In this document: piece by piece, positions 10,628 through 23,162 of the stretch | Position numbering within the stretch: position 1 is the first letter of the stretch | Layout: each line of letters opens with the position of its first letter | Assembly: GCA_009801085.1 (NCBI GenBank) | Contig: VNWV01000021.1 | Coordinates: forward strand, 208,656-272,655 | Direction of reading: 5' to 3' | Origin: Lasiodiplodia sp. COLG20 | Lineage: Eukaryota > Ascomycota > Dothideomycetes > Botryosphaeriales > Botryosphaeriaceae | Length of the DNA stretch: 64,000 nucleotides | Position numbers and translations under genes: made by a program | The notes under the pieces: generated by a model | Database searches by the model: none | What the model was told of the DNA's origin: nothing | The model's input: the letters and a program-made list of their open reading frames with translations, nothing else

Positions 10628-12274
10628 CTATTTATGAGTGACATCCGGGTTCGACTTATGAGCCGCCAAAGCACCATGCAGAGCAAACTGACCTCCAACA
10701 CCATCGATACGGTGTGTCGAGTTGATGTTCTTGACAAGAGTGATCTGGAAGCAAGTTGCACCCCCTTGACGCGAAGTAATCGTCGAAGATGCCAAGAAGA
10801 ACTCCCAGATGCGATACCACCGCTTCCCATACTTTGCTTCGACTTTCTCGCGGTTCGATATCCAGTTTCTGTACCACCGCCACAAGGTACCCGAGTAGTG
10901 GACACCAATGGTATCCACGTGTTTGACCTCGAACCCGACGCCTTCGAGCCGATCGACGACAAATCCAAGCGGAGTTGACGCATCGGCTCCAGGGAAGACG
11001 TATTTGTTCATGAAAAGTCCCCAGATCAGATCTTCGTACTGCCAATACTTCCGCAGTCCGGAATACTGCAGTATCAGCACCCCATCATCGTCGAGCAGGT
11101 CGTGCAAAAGACGAAGGAAGCTGCTGAAGTTTCGGATACCGACGTGCTCGCACATCTCGAGGCAGACAATTTTCTTGTAGCGGCCACCGTCGGCAGGGCG
11201 GGGTACGTCGCGGTAGTCCATGCAGAGGATGCGGGACTGCGTTTCGGCAATGCCCGCTTCACGAAGAAGGTTGTTCCCCCAAGCTGTCTGGTTGCGGCCG
11301 AGCGTGATTCCAGTTACACATGCACCGTACTTGGCCGAGGCGAAGGTGGCGAAGGTTCCCCATCCGCAACCCATGTCAAGAACTTGTTCCCCTCTCTGGA
11401 GCTGGATCTTCTCACAGACGATCGCCAGCTTGTTGTCTTGTAGTTCCTCGAGCGTCTCTTCTCTGCTGGGGTCCGAAATGATGCCGGATGTATAAATCAT
11501 GCGTGGTCCAAGAAACCAGGCGTAAAAGTCATTGCCGCGGTCGTAGTGGCCTCGGACCTGCTCCTCGTCTGCGATCCGTCAGCACCCTAGCATCCAATGG
11601 GGAATCTGGATCAGACCTTGAGATCGTGTGTGTAGTATCACTTCTGGCATCATTCCCGTCAAGAAGAACTTGAAGAGGCTCAGTGTGAAACGAAAGCTCG
11701 CCCAGTCATGTCGGTATTCCAGAATATCCAGCATGTCTCCCTTCAAATCGACATGGCCTGCAAAATACATCTCGTGGAACGTTTCCAGAGGAATCTTCGC
11801 TTGGCCCTGATACTTCGCGCGATCACTGGCTTTATGGAAGTGAAGGTAGTGCTCTACACCTCTGCCAGGGAAGGTAGCCTTCTCATTTTTCCTCGGCGAG
11901 TACTCTGAAGCAATGTACCAAAATGTAGCGAGTATGGGAATCGCCGTCATGAGTCCGTACGTAAGGGTCCCGAGAAGAGATCCGCGGGCGATGAAGAGCG
12001 GGACGACAATCAGAAGAGAAATCAAGAGCGTATTCGAAAAGCTATCGCTGCCAGCGCCGTCGGCAGGGAGAGGCCCATTCTTGATGGAAGGGTACTACAG
12101 ATATCGAAAGAAATTAGTAAGACGTATTCTCTGGCATGCGAAGGGATTGGTTTTGTAATTTTTTACCGTTGTCGTCCTCACGCCGCATTCGTCCGTAGAT
12201 TTGGGAGGAAGAGTGGCTGCTGGAGTCTTTGCAAACTCGATGCCCTGTATGGTTTGGATGTTTTGGTTCCCCAT
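10628..12274 (-). CDS. Sphingolipid C9-methyltransferase (cyclopropane-fatty-acid-synthase-like)
   Basis: Transfers a methyl group from SAM to C9 of the sphingoid base of fungal glucosylceramides, at the ER membrane, by family. Exons 12274..12167, 12094..11617 and 11568..10628 join in frame to 508 aa, the usual family length. Seen: a short soluble N-terminus, two adjacent TM segments (LLISLLIVVPLFIARG and GLMTAIPILATFWYIAS), the family block HYDRGNDFYAWFLGPRMIYT, SAM motif I LDMGCGWGTFA (about 259-269) with CVTGITLGRNQ, then CLEMCEHVGI and FMNKYVFPGADAS. The first exon ends before YPSIKNGPLP. It lies between two Zn2Cys6 regulators. It matches the conserved single-copy-type gene well; I cannot exclude that it is one of two paralogues. 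Confidence 0.93.
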
Positions 12275-12883
12275 CTCATTTGAAAGAACTCAAAGTGGTC
12301 TAGAAAAGATGTGTGAAATGGTAGGGAGATGTGCAGGTGCGAGTGAAAAAGTACTGGGCGTGCCTTTTAGACATCTGATTTTGAAACCTTGTTCCCGGGT
12401 TCTGCGGGTCCGAATTTGCATGAGAAAGATTCCCGCTCCTCCAATGATGCAGTAGCCCACCGCGAGAAATGCTAGGTATCGTTACCTCAGTGTTTCGCCA
12501 AGAACGCTACCAAAGTGGAGGATGTGGGGCATACCTGGACGCTTGGACGCATGACATTTCAACAGGAAGTTCACCGCGAACCACGTGATGCCATCAAGGA
12601 TCGTAAACGTCACGGATTAAGTAATAGGGAATTCAAACTCATACACTAGAGAGATAGGTTTCTCGTGCGATAACATTTCGCAGCAGCAATGATCAGAGTT
12701 CGTACTGGCTTCCAGACTTTAAAGATCGGCAATGAAAAACCAATTGATTATCGCATAAACGCCTCTATTTTCCTGGGATTCCCAACACCTGTAAGAAAAA
12801 AAAAAAAAAAAAAAAAGACAGGGAGAGAGAGAGAGAGAGAGAGAATGAGCTGAACCCTATGAGCACCGGAGCCTGATTTTTAG
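12275..12883. other. Intergenic with A-tract and GA microsatellite
   Basis: About 0.6 kb: the C9-methyltransferase promoter on the left and the 3' region of the Zn2Cys6 gene on the right. No coding potential is evident. It carries a poly(A) run and an adjacent (GA)n repeat, listed separately. Confidence 0.6.
12796..12844. repeat. Poly(A)21 tract followed by (GA)11 microsatellite
   Basis: A run of 21 A (12796-12816), a short spacer, then 11 GA units (12823-12844). On the minus strand this is (TC)n then T21, about 40-90 bp downstream of the stop codon of the Zn2Cys6 gene. It is probably length-variable. Confidence 0.95.
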
Positions 12884-15839
12884 CTATACCGATAACGACC
12901 AGATATCCGAAAGTTCAACGTCAAAGAGATCCATAATGTCGATGCCCAGCTCGGAGTCGGTCGGTGCAGAGACATCATCGTCCCCGAGTGAGAATACAAG
13001 CGGATCAGTATACTCCAAGCCCGGATAAGAAGGTGCGCTTCCATCACCCGGATTCTGGTTCTGCAAAACGTCAGAGCTTTCGCCATGAAATGGTCGTCGC
13101 ATGATGACACTTACAGCCTGGGGAATCATCGTCTCGTTTGACTGCGGGTGTTCAGAAGCCCGCATGACACCGGTAAGCCTCCACAAGTCCTCGCCTACTG
13201 ACCGTGGTGGGGTAGGCATCGCTGTTGTTGCCGGGGTTGGATGCGACGCCCCAATCGATGGGTCAGCGGCGGGAGGCATCGCCAAACCTTTCATCCTCTG
13301 ATACTGTTGCATCCGGAAGTCCTGCACGTACTGGCGAGCGATGTGCGCGAACTCAGCGGCCAGCGAAGCGGGCAGAGTGCCTTGACTGACGTATTCCAGA
13401 TGGCTGAAATGGCCACCCGCAATATCCAACAGCGCCAGGTTATTATTCGTCTCTGGGTGCACGGGATTATGCACGACGAAGTCAAACAAGATAAACAGCG
13501 CAGACAGAGGCATAAATACCAGAACCCTGAGTTTTCGCCACCGTCAGCAAGCCGGATTCAGATCAATAAGAAAAAAAAAAAAAGATCACAGCCTCACCAC
13601 ACATGACTGAACGGCTCCACCTCAATATGCCTGCTGAGCTCGAGAATCCTTCTCGCCGTCTGCATCAGCTCCTTCTTCGCCTCCTGGTGCCTGGTGCCCT
13701 GCTCCTCATTCGTCTTGGCGACGTGCAGCGTGCCGCGCGACAGCGCCAGCAGCACGCTGAAGTACAGGTACTGCACGAAGATGGCCAGCGTCGTCGCGGG
13801 GGGCCCGCTGTAGTCGCGCACCCTGAACGCGCCGCCGGGCCGGAACCGCTCCGGTATCGCGGCCCGCCACGCCTCCAGCTCGCCGCGCAGCTCATCGATG
13901 ATGGCGTAGTACGCTGCTGCTGGCTTGCCCGCCGCGTTGATGGCGAAGAGGTTCGCGTAGATGCGCGAGACGAGTCGCCCGTAGCGCGAGAAGGTCACGA
14001 GCCAGTCGAAGCCGCCGAAGGCGGGTTCGGGGTGGCTGGGGGGCTGGGAGGGAGGGAGTGAGTTCAGCGGGGGGTGTTAGGGGGGGATGTTGGTGGTTGG
14101 GGGCTGGGGGGAAGAAGAACTCACGGCGAAGCCGATGTCGTAGTCGCTGAGGAGCTGTGGTTTGGATGGGCTGGTGAGTACTGAGGTGCGCGCGGGAGAG
14201 TCGTGGAGGAAAGGTCTCACTGATGTCTTGCCGGTGTAGAAGCAGGTTGTCTTCTCCATGCAGTAGAGGACCCAGAAGGTGCGTTGGATGGACTTGTCGC
14301 TGGATGCGGTGGCGCGGTTGTAGCCGAGGGATTGTGCCATGCGGGCAGCTTGAGAAACGGTGATGGATTCTAATTGGATACAGGATATGTTACGTGCGAA
14401 GACAGCCTATGGAATTCTTAGATATGATCGTGTTAGACTTTGGCAGTATCGACTTACCATTGCGGTCAAGGCTTGGACTGTGGTGAGAGAGGCTTTAAAG
14501 ATGAGCAAGTCCGGACAGAGCGAGAAAGTGATTTCGAAGTACTTCCATGCTTGGCTTTTACCCGGCTCGAAGCCACCTCGGTTGTGGTACTGAGAGCCAA
14601 TGGCCAGCACTGCATGGTAAAGCGCAGACCAGCTCTTGTCGGTGGCAAGTTGATGTGCTAGCTGTGGGCTGAAAGCGCGGTCCTCAAACATCTTTCGGTC
14701 AAGGAAAGGGTATAATGGATGGACTTGCTCGAAATATGCTGGAAAGTATTAGCAACACTTTGGAGAATCTGCAGCAGGATACTGACATTGAATGTACCGC
14801 ATCGCGTCTGCGCCCACATCGGGAGAGCTTGTGCTGTACATTTCCCTGATTGTAGACTGGGGAGGCACTTTATCTACCGTCTTCATCTTTGTATTGATTA
14901 ATGACTCAATCGTTTCAACCAGCATTTCCAGTCTTGGATGACCAAGGCGGGATGATAATGCGTTCAAGCGTCTCTTCGAAAGAAACGCCAAACTGAGATT
15001 CGTTCCCCCACACAAGTCAGGTAAAGTCAAAGCGGTTGGTTCCGTGTAGCATGCTGACAAGGCCTGAATCAATTAGCATGAGAAGAGTATGTATATTCCA
15101 TAGTAAATGGCTTACCTGAGGTTGAGGTTGTGATTGATCACGATGGCGCCGGTCAGATGCCATGGGATCTTCAAGTAAACCATCAATGTACAGCTTTGGG
15201 ATTTGGGTCTGGTTTACAGATGTCGCATTCCCCTTACCCGGCGTTTGCGGCTTTTGAGGATTGAGCTGCTCCGAGACGTGGTCGTCCCCGGAGTAAGCGG
15301 GAGGGCTTTCATTATCTCTTTCTTCCAACGAGGGCACAGAATGTGGAACCACATTTGATGTCGGCGTGAGTGTTGACATTGGACCATCGGAAGGTGACTC
15401 ATGCTGTACAATTTGCAAAGGGCTCAAGGCTGCATGGGCAGGATCCAAGGCTGCAGAGGCTGACAACAGTCATGATCAGTTACTCAGCGGCAGTGGACCA
15501 ACGCATACCAGTAATTTTGCCGCGCCGAGCCTCCTCTTCTTTCTCAAGTCGAGTTTTCCTTCGTGGTTTCTTCCTCTGACTCCAGCTGCAGTCAAGGACA
15601 CCCAACCTCTTTTAGACGCAGTCAGCAAGGCAGCTTAAAAAGGCGTACTGTGAACATGCCCTGCACTGATTGCATCTCTCAAATCCCGTATCCACTGTTA
15701 AAAAGCCGAAAAATTAGCGCTCTTTTGGAGCTAAGCGCGAGCGGAAAGGATACGAACCAGAACAGCGGACTTTGCGAGCTCGGCATCTATCACAAGCCTT
15801 CGCGAGGCTTCTTCGGACCGGCAGAGACACATCAGCCAT
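12884..15839 (-). CDS. Zn2Cys6 transcription factor (XlnR-like layout), multi-exon
   Basis: Regulator with about ten exons. The first are 15839..15758, 15694..15649, 15606..15509, 15459..15116 and 15063 onward; the last runs to the stop at 12884. The ATG opens MADVSLPVRRSLAK. Correct splicing gives a canonical cluster: C16-x2-C19-x6-C26-x11-C38-x2-C41-x7-C49 (CDRCRARKVRC ... CRACSQLGVLDC), then a basic linker KKPRRKTRLEKEEE. Later landmarks of the Fungal_trans domain are YFEQVHPLYPFLDRKMFE, SALYHAVLAIGSQYHNRGG, ARMAQSLGYN and TFWVLYCMEKTTCFYTGKTS. The C-terminal tail is acidic and may activate transcription. It is divergent from the PDR ABC transporter, sharing a 571-bp promoter, which makes that transporter a plausible target. 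Confidence 0.88.
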
Positions 15840-16410
15840 CGAAACTTAGTTTGACAGTTCACACTGTGCGGAGGGTTCGGAGCTGAGATCTGGTCTGACC
15901 CTGAACGAGAACCCCGCGGCTTGCTTTTCACCTTCTCTAGAATCCCGAAGACCGAGGCACTAAGCCGTTTTGGTCAGCTTCGGTGCCGACAACGCCCTTC
16001 GGGAATCTTACCACACCCATCATCTCATGCGATTACAGATTCCAGGTTTCTTCTACACCTTCTTTTGAGCCATTTCCAATGGGCACATTCCGTCTCTGGA
16101 ATGTTCCTCGGCGATCTTCGGGGCTCCGTCCCACTTCCAATGGGCATTTTACGCCCGTTTCTGTGCACTGACGTCAAAGCGGCCTCTCGCACGCCTGAAA
16201 TATCTACTGGCAGGGCTAGAGAATGCAAGTCATCTTGATTGCAGATGTAGCCTCTTCGGAGGTCTGATCCACCCGTGTCGGAGTAGTGGAAAGGAGGCTT
16301 TTCCGCTTGTATTTATACCTTCAATGACCAGACCGTACCCGATTGTCACACTCCAGCCTTCCATTCGTGGTCTTTGCAAGCTTCTCAGTGGCGATCCCTG
16401 ATTCACCGGA
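15840..16410. promoter_or_regulatory. Divergent promoter between Zn2Cys6 regulator and ABC transporter
   Basis: 571 bp between two divergent start codons. It contains a duplicated CCAAT element (listed separately) and a TATTTATA at 16310-16317, about 95 bp before the ABC ATG. The arrangement suggests co-regulation, which is inference. Confidence 0.55.
16071..16146. repeat. Direct repeat TTCCAATGGGCA x2 (CCAAT elements)
   Basis: The 12-mer TTCCAATGGGCA occurs at 16074-16085 and again at 16135-16146, 61 bp apart in the same orientation. The flanking CAT/CAC before each copy extends the match to about 15 bp with one mismatch. Each copy contains CCAAT, the core of the fungal CBF/Hap complex site. 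Confidence 0.8.
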
Positions 16411-19400
16411 ATGTCCAATTCTCACCTCGAGCCCATGCAAGAGGAAACAAAAGAACAGGACAAGATATCCATGTCAGGAGAGACTAAAGTCAGCGAGGAC
16501 TCGAACCGGGGTCATGAGCATGACCTCCTTGACTACTCGCCACAAGAGCTATCCAATACTGTGAGGACTCTTTCACACCGAACCAGCGTCCAGGACCCAT
16601 TCAATACCAAGGATCCGAACTGGACCCTCGAACGCGCCCTCGCAAAAACGATTCAGACGGCTCGAAACGAGGGACTTCCGCCGATCACGCTACAGAATTC
16701 AGTGCGCTGGAGAGATGTCCAAGTGTTTGGAGAAGGCGTTGATGTTGCCTTCCAACCCGATGTTACCTCGATCTTCACGGGCCCGATCAAGGCCTTGACG
16801 AAAGTGTGCCGGCGCCCGCCGGAAAGACAGATTCTCCACGGCATCACCGGTTTAGTGAAGGAGGGCGACATGCTCCTTCTGCTTGGACGCCCTGGCGCCG
16901 GATGCACAACATTACTCAAGACATTATCCGGTCATACTGAGGGATTTACACGCTGGCATGGCGACATCACGTACCACGGCGTACCCGTCGAGGTCATGAA
17001 AGATCGCTTCCGCGGTAACGTGGTCTACAATGCCGATGTGGACTGCCATTTTCCACACCTCACGGTTGCACAGACGCTTGACTTCGCATTGAGCACGAGG
17101 ACACCGCACCGGAGAATGGCCGGCCTCTCTCGTGAGGAGTACATTGTCAAAATGCGAAACATCCTAGCTGCGACGATGGGCCTGACGCACACGTTGAACA
17201 CGAAAGTTGGAAACGACTACATCCGAGGCGTTTCTGGAGGCGAGAGGAAGCGTGTTTCCATTGCCGAGATGGTGAGTATTCATTCTTTCAGTCACATTTT
17301 GCAATCATTGACAAGCGCAGATGGCAACCAGAGCTTCCGTTATGTACTGGGACAATCCGACTCGTGGTCTGGACTCTTCAACATCCCTGGAATTTGCCCG
17401 CAGTCTCCGAGTTGCCACGAACCTTACCCGGAACGTCGCCATGTCGGCGCTCTACCAGCCCGGTGACGGACTCGTCGATGTCTTTGACAAAGGCTTAGTC
17501 ATGTACAATGGCCATCAGATTTGGTTTGGAGATCTCCAAGTTGGAAAAGCATTCTTCGAAGACATGGGCTTCTACTGCGCGCCTCGTGCTACCACGGCGG
17601 AGTTCCTGACATCGATCACGGACTCGGTTGCACGTCAGGTCCGTCCTGGTTACGAAGACATGGTTCCTCACACGCCCGAAGAGTTTGCGTTGAGATGGAA
17701 GGAAAGCGTTCACTACCGCCGTTTGATGAACGAGATCGAGGAACATGAGCGCGAATTCCCGCGAGACCATTCTGAGACTCTTGACACTCTACATGAGCAC
17801 CAAATGTCGGAGAAGGCTCCTCTTACTCGGAAGCAGTCTCCGTACACTCTGAACCTGTGGATGCAGTTCGCAGTCACAGCCAAACGAGCTCTACAGAGGA
17901 TGCAGCAAGACCGAGTCTACAGCATCGCTATGATTGTTACGATGGTTGTGACTGCTGTGGTGGTTGGCTCGATGTTCTACGATATCCCCGAGGACACGTC
18001 AGGTTTCTTCTCCAAAGGCGGCGTCATCTTCTTCTCCGTCCTCTTCAACATCATCATCAACTTTGCCGAAGTCAGCGCGCAGTTCTCCCAGCGGCCAATC
18101 GTCGAGAAGCACAAGTCTTTCGCCATGTACCACCCATCCGTCGACGCCCTCGCCACCATGATGACCCAGTGGCCAATGAAACTGATCAACGTTGCGATAT
18201 TCAGCGTCATCATTTACTTTTTGGCCAACTTCAAGCGAGAGGCCGGTGCTTTCTTCCTGTTCCTGGTCTTCAATTTCCTCATCTCGGTGACCATGAGCGG
18301 ATTTTTTCGGACGGTCGCCACGTTGGTGAACACGGTCGAGGCCGCGTTGGGTGTTGCCGGTGTGCTGATGCTTCCTCTTGCCGTCTATGCTGGCTACGTC
18401 ATCCCGCGCCCGTCGATGCACCCATGGTTCAAATGGATCAGCTACATGAATCCGATCTACTACGCTGTCGAATCGCAGATGATTGTCGAGTTCCACGGGA
18501 GACATTCGCCCTGTACGCTTAGCATGGTCCCGTCTGGTCCTGGCTTCGAGAACGCCGGGCTTGACCATCAGATATGCGCAGTGACTGGCGCGAAGCAGGG
18601 GCAGTCGTACGTCTTGGGCGATGACTACATCGAAACGTCCTTCGACTATTCCTACTCGCATCTCTGGCGCAACCTCGGCATCTGCATCGGCTTCTTCATC
18701 TTCTTCATCTTCACCTACGCCATCGCTGCCGAGTACAAACAGATCCCCACGTCAAAGGGCGAATTCCTCATCTTCCACAGAGCCAATTTGGGATTCGGAC
18801 GGAGTCGCAGCAAGAGCAGTGCCGACAGAGACGTCAAGAGCACCTTGGAGAAATACCTCGGACAGGGACAGAGCGTGGACCCGGCCGCCGTCGAGAAGAG
18901 CGAGGACGTCTTCACTTGGAACCACGTCAACTACGACGTGGACATTAAGGGAGAGACGCGGCGACTCCTCAACGATGTACAGGGCTACGTCAAACCCGGG
19001 ACACTAACAGCGCTAATGGGAGAATCAGGAGCTGGCAAGACGACTCTCCTCAACGTGCTGGCACAGCGTATAACCACCGGCGTCGTCAGCGGCGACGTCC
19101 TCGTCAACGGCTCTCCGCTCGACCGCTCTTTCCAACGCAGGACCGGTTACGTGCAGCAGCAAGACATCCATCTGGCCGAATCCACTGTTCGCGAGGCTCT
19201 CCGCTTCTCTGCGTTGCTCAGACAGCCAGACGAGGTTCCCGTTGAAGAGAAGTACGACTACGTGGAGAAAATCATTACCGCACTGGGAATGCAGAAGTAT
19301 GCGGATGCCGTTATTGGTGTTCCTGGACAAGGCCTCAATGTCGAGCAGCGGAAGAGAACGACCATCGGTCTTGAACTGGTTGCCAAACCCAGCCTTCTGT

Positions 19401-20869
19401 TGTTCCTGGATGAACCGACCTCCGGTCTCGACTCGCAATCGGCTTGGGCCATCATCAAGTTCCTGCGCGAACTGGCAGATGCCGGACAGGCGATTCTGTG
19501 CACCATTCACCAGCCGTCAGCTTTGTTGTTTGAGCAGTTCGACCGCATGCTCCTGTTGGCGAAGGGTGGCAAGACCGTGTACTTTGGCGACCTCGGCGCG
19601 GACTCGAAGATCCTGCAGGAATACTTTGAACGAAACGGCGCGAGACACTGCGAGGAGCACGAGAACCCGGCCGAATACATCCTGGACGTAATCGGCGGCG
19701 CCGCTGCCTCAGCCGAAGGAACGCAGAAATGGGCCGACGCATGGCTGAACTCCCCAGAGTACCAGACCACCGTCACCGAGATCCAACAGCTCGAGGCTCC
19801 GAGCAGAAGCAGCCGCAACGCCAACCTTCCCGCCGAAGAGATAAGCAGCTTCGCGCTGCCCATCCACAAGCAGTACATGGCGGTGCAGAAGCGCCTCTTC
19901 CAGCAGTACTGGCGGTCGGCGTACTACATCCAAGCCAAGATCGTGACCTACGTCATCGGCGGGCTCTTCATGGGCTTCACGTTCTGGAAGGAGAAGACGT
20001 CGGTGCAAGGGTTGCAGAACAAGGTCTTCGCCATCTACATGATGCTGCTGGTCTGCCTCGTCGTCGTCGTCCAACTCCAACCACGCCTCATCGCCTACCG
20101 CGAGATCTACGACGTGCGCGAGCGGCACTCGCACATGTACCACTGGTCCATCTTCGTCGTCGCCTCCTTCATCGTCGAGCTCCCCTTCAACATCGTCATC
20201 GCGTCGCTCTGCTTCGTCGCGTGGTACTTCCCGATCGACTGGCAAACCACCATCTCGGCGGGGCGCGGCGCGACAATGTGGCTCATCTTCCTCGTGTACC
20301 AGCTGTACCACTCGTCCTTCTCGCAGATGATCACCATGGCCGCGCCGAACGCCGAGACGGCCGCCATGCTGACCATCCTCTTCTACACCTTCATCCTCGC
20401 CTTCTCTGGCGTCGTCCAGCCGCTCGTCCAGCTGGTCCGGTTCTGGCACTTTGCGTACTACGTCTCGCCCTTCACCTGGCTCGTCTCGGCGCTGATGGCG
20501 ACGGGCACGCACGGGGTGCCCGTCGAGTGCTCGGCCGTCGAGGTCAACGTCTTCCAGCCGCCGGATGGCATGACGTGCGGGGCGTACGCGGCGCAGTTCG
20601 CGGCCGCGGCGGGCGGGGCGATTTATAATCCCGACGCGACGGGCGATTGCCAGTATTGCAGGTACGCGATGGCGGGTGTGTTTTTGCAGGGGTTCAACAT
20701 GATTTGGGCGGATCGGTGGAGGAACGTGGGCTATCTTTGCGCGTATACGGCGTTCAATGTTTGTGCGTTTTTCGTGGCGTACTACCTGCATTCCGAGGTG
20801 GGCTTTGGGAACATGGCTGGGGCTGTGAGTAGATTGGTACGGTTTCGCAAGGGTGCGGGGGAAAAGTAA
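16411..20869 (+). CDS. PDR-type ABC-G multidrug transporter, full length
   Basis: ATP-driven efflux pump of the plasma membrane exporting azoles, mycotoxins or plant defence compounds in characterised relatives. Exons 16411-17271 and 17321-20869 give 1469 aa, normal for the family, in the order NBD1-TMD1-NBD2-TMD2. NBD1 has the degenerate fungal Walker A GRPGAGCTT (159-167), signature VSGGERKRV and Walker B region VMYWDNPTRGLDSS. NBD2 has canonical GESGAGKTT (854-862), the degenerate signature LNVEQRKRTT, and LLFLDEPTSGLDSQ. These asymmetric sites are typical of fungal PDR proteins. TMD2 ends with a Cys-containing extracellular loop (CQYCRYAMAG) and a last TM before MAGAVSRLVRFRKG. It shares its promoter with a Zn2Cys6 gene, suggesting local regulation. 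Confidence 0.97.
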
Positions 20870-21102
20870 TCTGTGGGATTAGCGCTTGGTTTATGGGGGG
20901 AACATAATTGTTGGGATTTGGAGTTGAAAAGCAAATAGAAAGCATTCTTGCGACCATATCAGTTCCAAATGCAATGACGTCGATTGGATCCATCCATGGT
21001 ATTTCCGAAAATATTAACTTTGAAAATTAAGTATGTAACCTGGGGTATAATTCGTCGTTCAACAAGCATATACAGTTCAATACCAGCTCTTTTCCACGGA
21101 GG

Positions 21103-22007
21103 TCACGAGTACCGTTGACCCGGCAACTCGTGTGTTCCTGAAGTTTTCGGTGGAGTTCCCCCCTGCTGCTGCTGGAAATATACTGGACTTCCGTCTGCCT
21201 CGTGGAGCTGATTGTCCGTGTGAAGCTCATGCGACAGCGGCTCGCCGCCGCTCTGCTTCGGTTCCGCGGTAGATTGGTCGTTGGCCCACCGCGGCGTGGC
21301 GCTGCTCCGCTTCCGCCGCCGCCAGATCAAAAGTCCCGCAAGGCCTGCCAGAGCTATACCGCCAACAGCGCAGCCGACCGCGATGCCCGCGACGGCACCT
21401 GTGGAAAGTGATGAGCTGCCCGCCTCCGCCGTTGCTTGACTCGATGCGCTCGTCGATGCGGTTGTCGATGCGCTTGTTGCCGCCGCGCTCGAGGCCTCTG
21501 CGGCGTTCGTCGCGGGTGGTGATGTGCTCGTGGATGCGGCGGCCGAAGTCGTGGTGGAAGCCAGCGTCGAGTAGTGTTCTTGGTTATACACCAGCGCCTC
21601 GCTGCCCGTCATGTTGAAGACCGGATTCCTCCACAGCCCCCAGCAGATGTTGATTTGGCCTTCGGTTCGCGTGCATTCGTCGTTCTCGGTGCAGCACCAC
21701 TCGTCCCCGTTGGAGCTGCAGGCAATTTGCGAGTCGTCCGGTGTTGTCGAGTCGCCGCCTTTGCATGTTTGGGAGTACGTCCAGCACACTCTGTTTGGAT
21801 ACATGTCAGCCGCCGCCGCATTATTCGTCCAGCGGAAAAGGATGGTCCCTACCTATCAGGCGCCGAGCACGCCCAAACCCGATTCACACCCTCGACGTAG
21901 GCACAGAGGTTGCCGTTCGCTGTCAGATCGTTGGCGTCTATCGAGGCGCCATTGTAGATGCATTTGTCCACCGTGTTGCTCAGGAAGAAAGTCGCGTTTA
22001 CCGACAT
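21103..22007 (-). CDS. Ser/Thr-rich single-pass membrane protein with Cys-rich ectodomain
   Basis: Exons 22007..21853 and 21790..21103 give 280 aa. The N-terminal about 110 residues are Cys-rich (KCIYNGASID, GNLCAYVEG, VWACSAPDRVCWTY, EWCCTENDECTRTEGQINICW) with N-glycosylation sequons (NAT, NMT). A Ser/Thr/Ala stalk follows (about 125-175), then one TM segment (AVAGIAVGCAVGGIALAGLAG), a basic stop-transfer RRRKR and a hydrophilic cytosolic tail. This layout resembles fungal cell-wall sensor-like or adhesin-like proteins. No N-terminal signal peptide is present with the ATG at 22007 and an in-frame stop lies just upstream, so either an unseen 5' exon supplies one or the TM acts as signal-anchor. 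Function unknown. Convergent with the ABC transporter. Confidence 0.72.
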
Positions 22008-23162
22008 GGTGTGTGTCGTGCCCGCCGGTAACAGGTCTCACGAACAGGCGTTAGGCAGGAGAGAGGCTCGAGGGAAAACCAGGGAAAAGGCATCGAGGAT
22101 GTACGGCTCTAAATGCGGACAAGTCCGGGGTCATCTCGACCGTGCGCTTTGGGGGCTGAAATCCTTCCTGCCACAGCCGCGTTCCGACTCCACTTTGGCC
22201 CCATGACTCGTATCCTGCATCGCCATATTGCCAAAGTGGATCAGGTACGAACTGGCGTCGTTAGTGGATGTTGTGCGTCCTGATGAGCGGATCTTGGTTG
22301 GAAAATGGAAACGCCCTGAGAGCTCGGCCAGTGGCATTTTTACTTTCACCCATCGTGACATCAAGCGCCAAGGCGTGCGCCACCAACAAGGTTAAAAGGA
22401 ACTCAATCTTTATTGGTCCGCATGTCACAGCGGCCCCGGAAGAGCCGCATGCTCCTCCAGCGCGTAAATAAGCTTCAAAAAATCCAATTAATATAAAAGA
22501 CACATGAAAAGCACATGCCTGCCTGTTATCACTCGCATATCCTTTTCGTGGATATCACTGTCCTAACTTCAACAACCTCCATGGCGATTGTGTATTCACT
22601 GAGGTTCCCATAAACCACGAGATACAAGTCACGCTTATTGTAGCTCAACCAGTCGGGAGCATTTTCCTTCAGCATCGACACTGAATTACTGCACATTTCA
22701 GTTAAAAAAAATTTCATCATTACTGAAACAATATGATAGATTCAAATTGGTATTTTAAGGGAGATACGCCGACTGACAGAAGACCAGCCTTCTTCTCGAA
22801 GATAGTTAATATCTTTTTTTAGATGCACAAACGATTATCAACTAAGTTGTTATATAATGACCAGCTCTGCTTCTAATGAGCGAAGTTGAAAGTGCTCCTA
22901 ATGGGTCTATAGCGAAAATCTGACTCTATCGGATGATGACTGCAGCACTGCGGGTGGCTCGGCTGACACACGCGACCATCCAGTAATGTGTGCGCATCCC
23001 CCCCATCGGCTGGATGATGGCATATGTATTGCTCCACCACTTTCTGCCTGCTCCCCCGCGTTACGCGACCCGCCGAGCCTTCTCCACCTCCGCACAGCCT
23101 TGCGCATAACCTCTCTTCACTGTCCTACCACAACCACGCAGACCTCGTTCGAGACACGGACC
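22008..23162. other. Intergenic, AT-rich, no gene recognised
   Basis: About 1.15 kb separating two divergent genes (the membrane protein and the HET protein). The central part (about 22470-22900) is clearly AT-rich. Only short ORFs with no family resemblance are present. Confidence 0.6.

Noticed and set aside
15509..15839. Apparently truncated zinc cluster (only two residues between the last cysteines) in the Zn2Cys6 gene at 12884-15839
   Set aside because: This came from using the acceptor at 15586. The acceptor at 15607 gives CRACSQLGVLDC and a normal C-x2-C-x7-C ending in frame, so the cluster is canonical.
19709..20791. 360-codon minus-strand ORF inside the ABC transporter
   Set aside because: Arg/Asp/Glu-rich shadow frame opposite a well-supported transmembrane domain.
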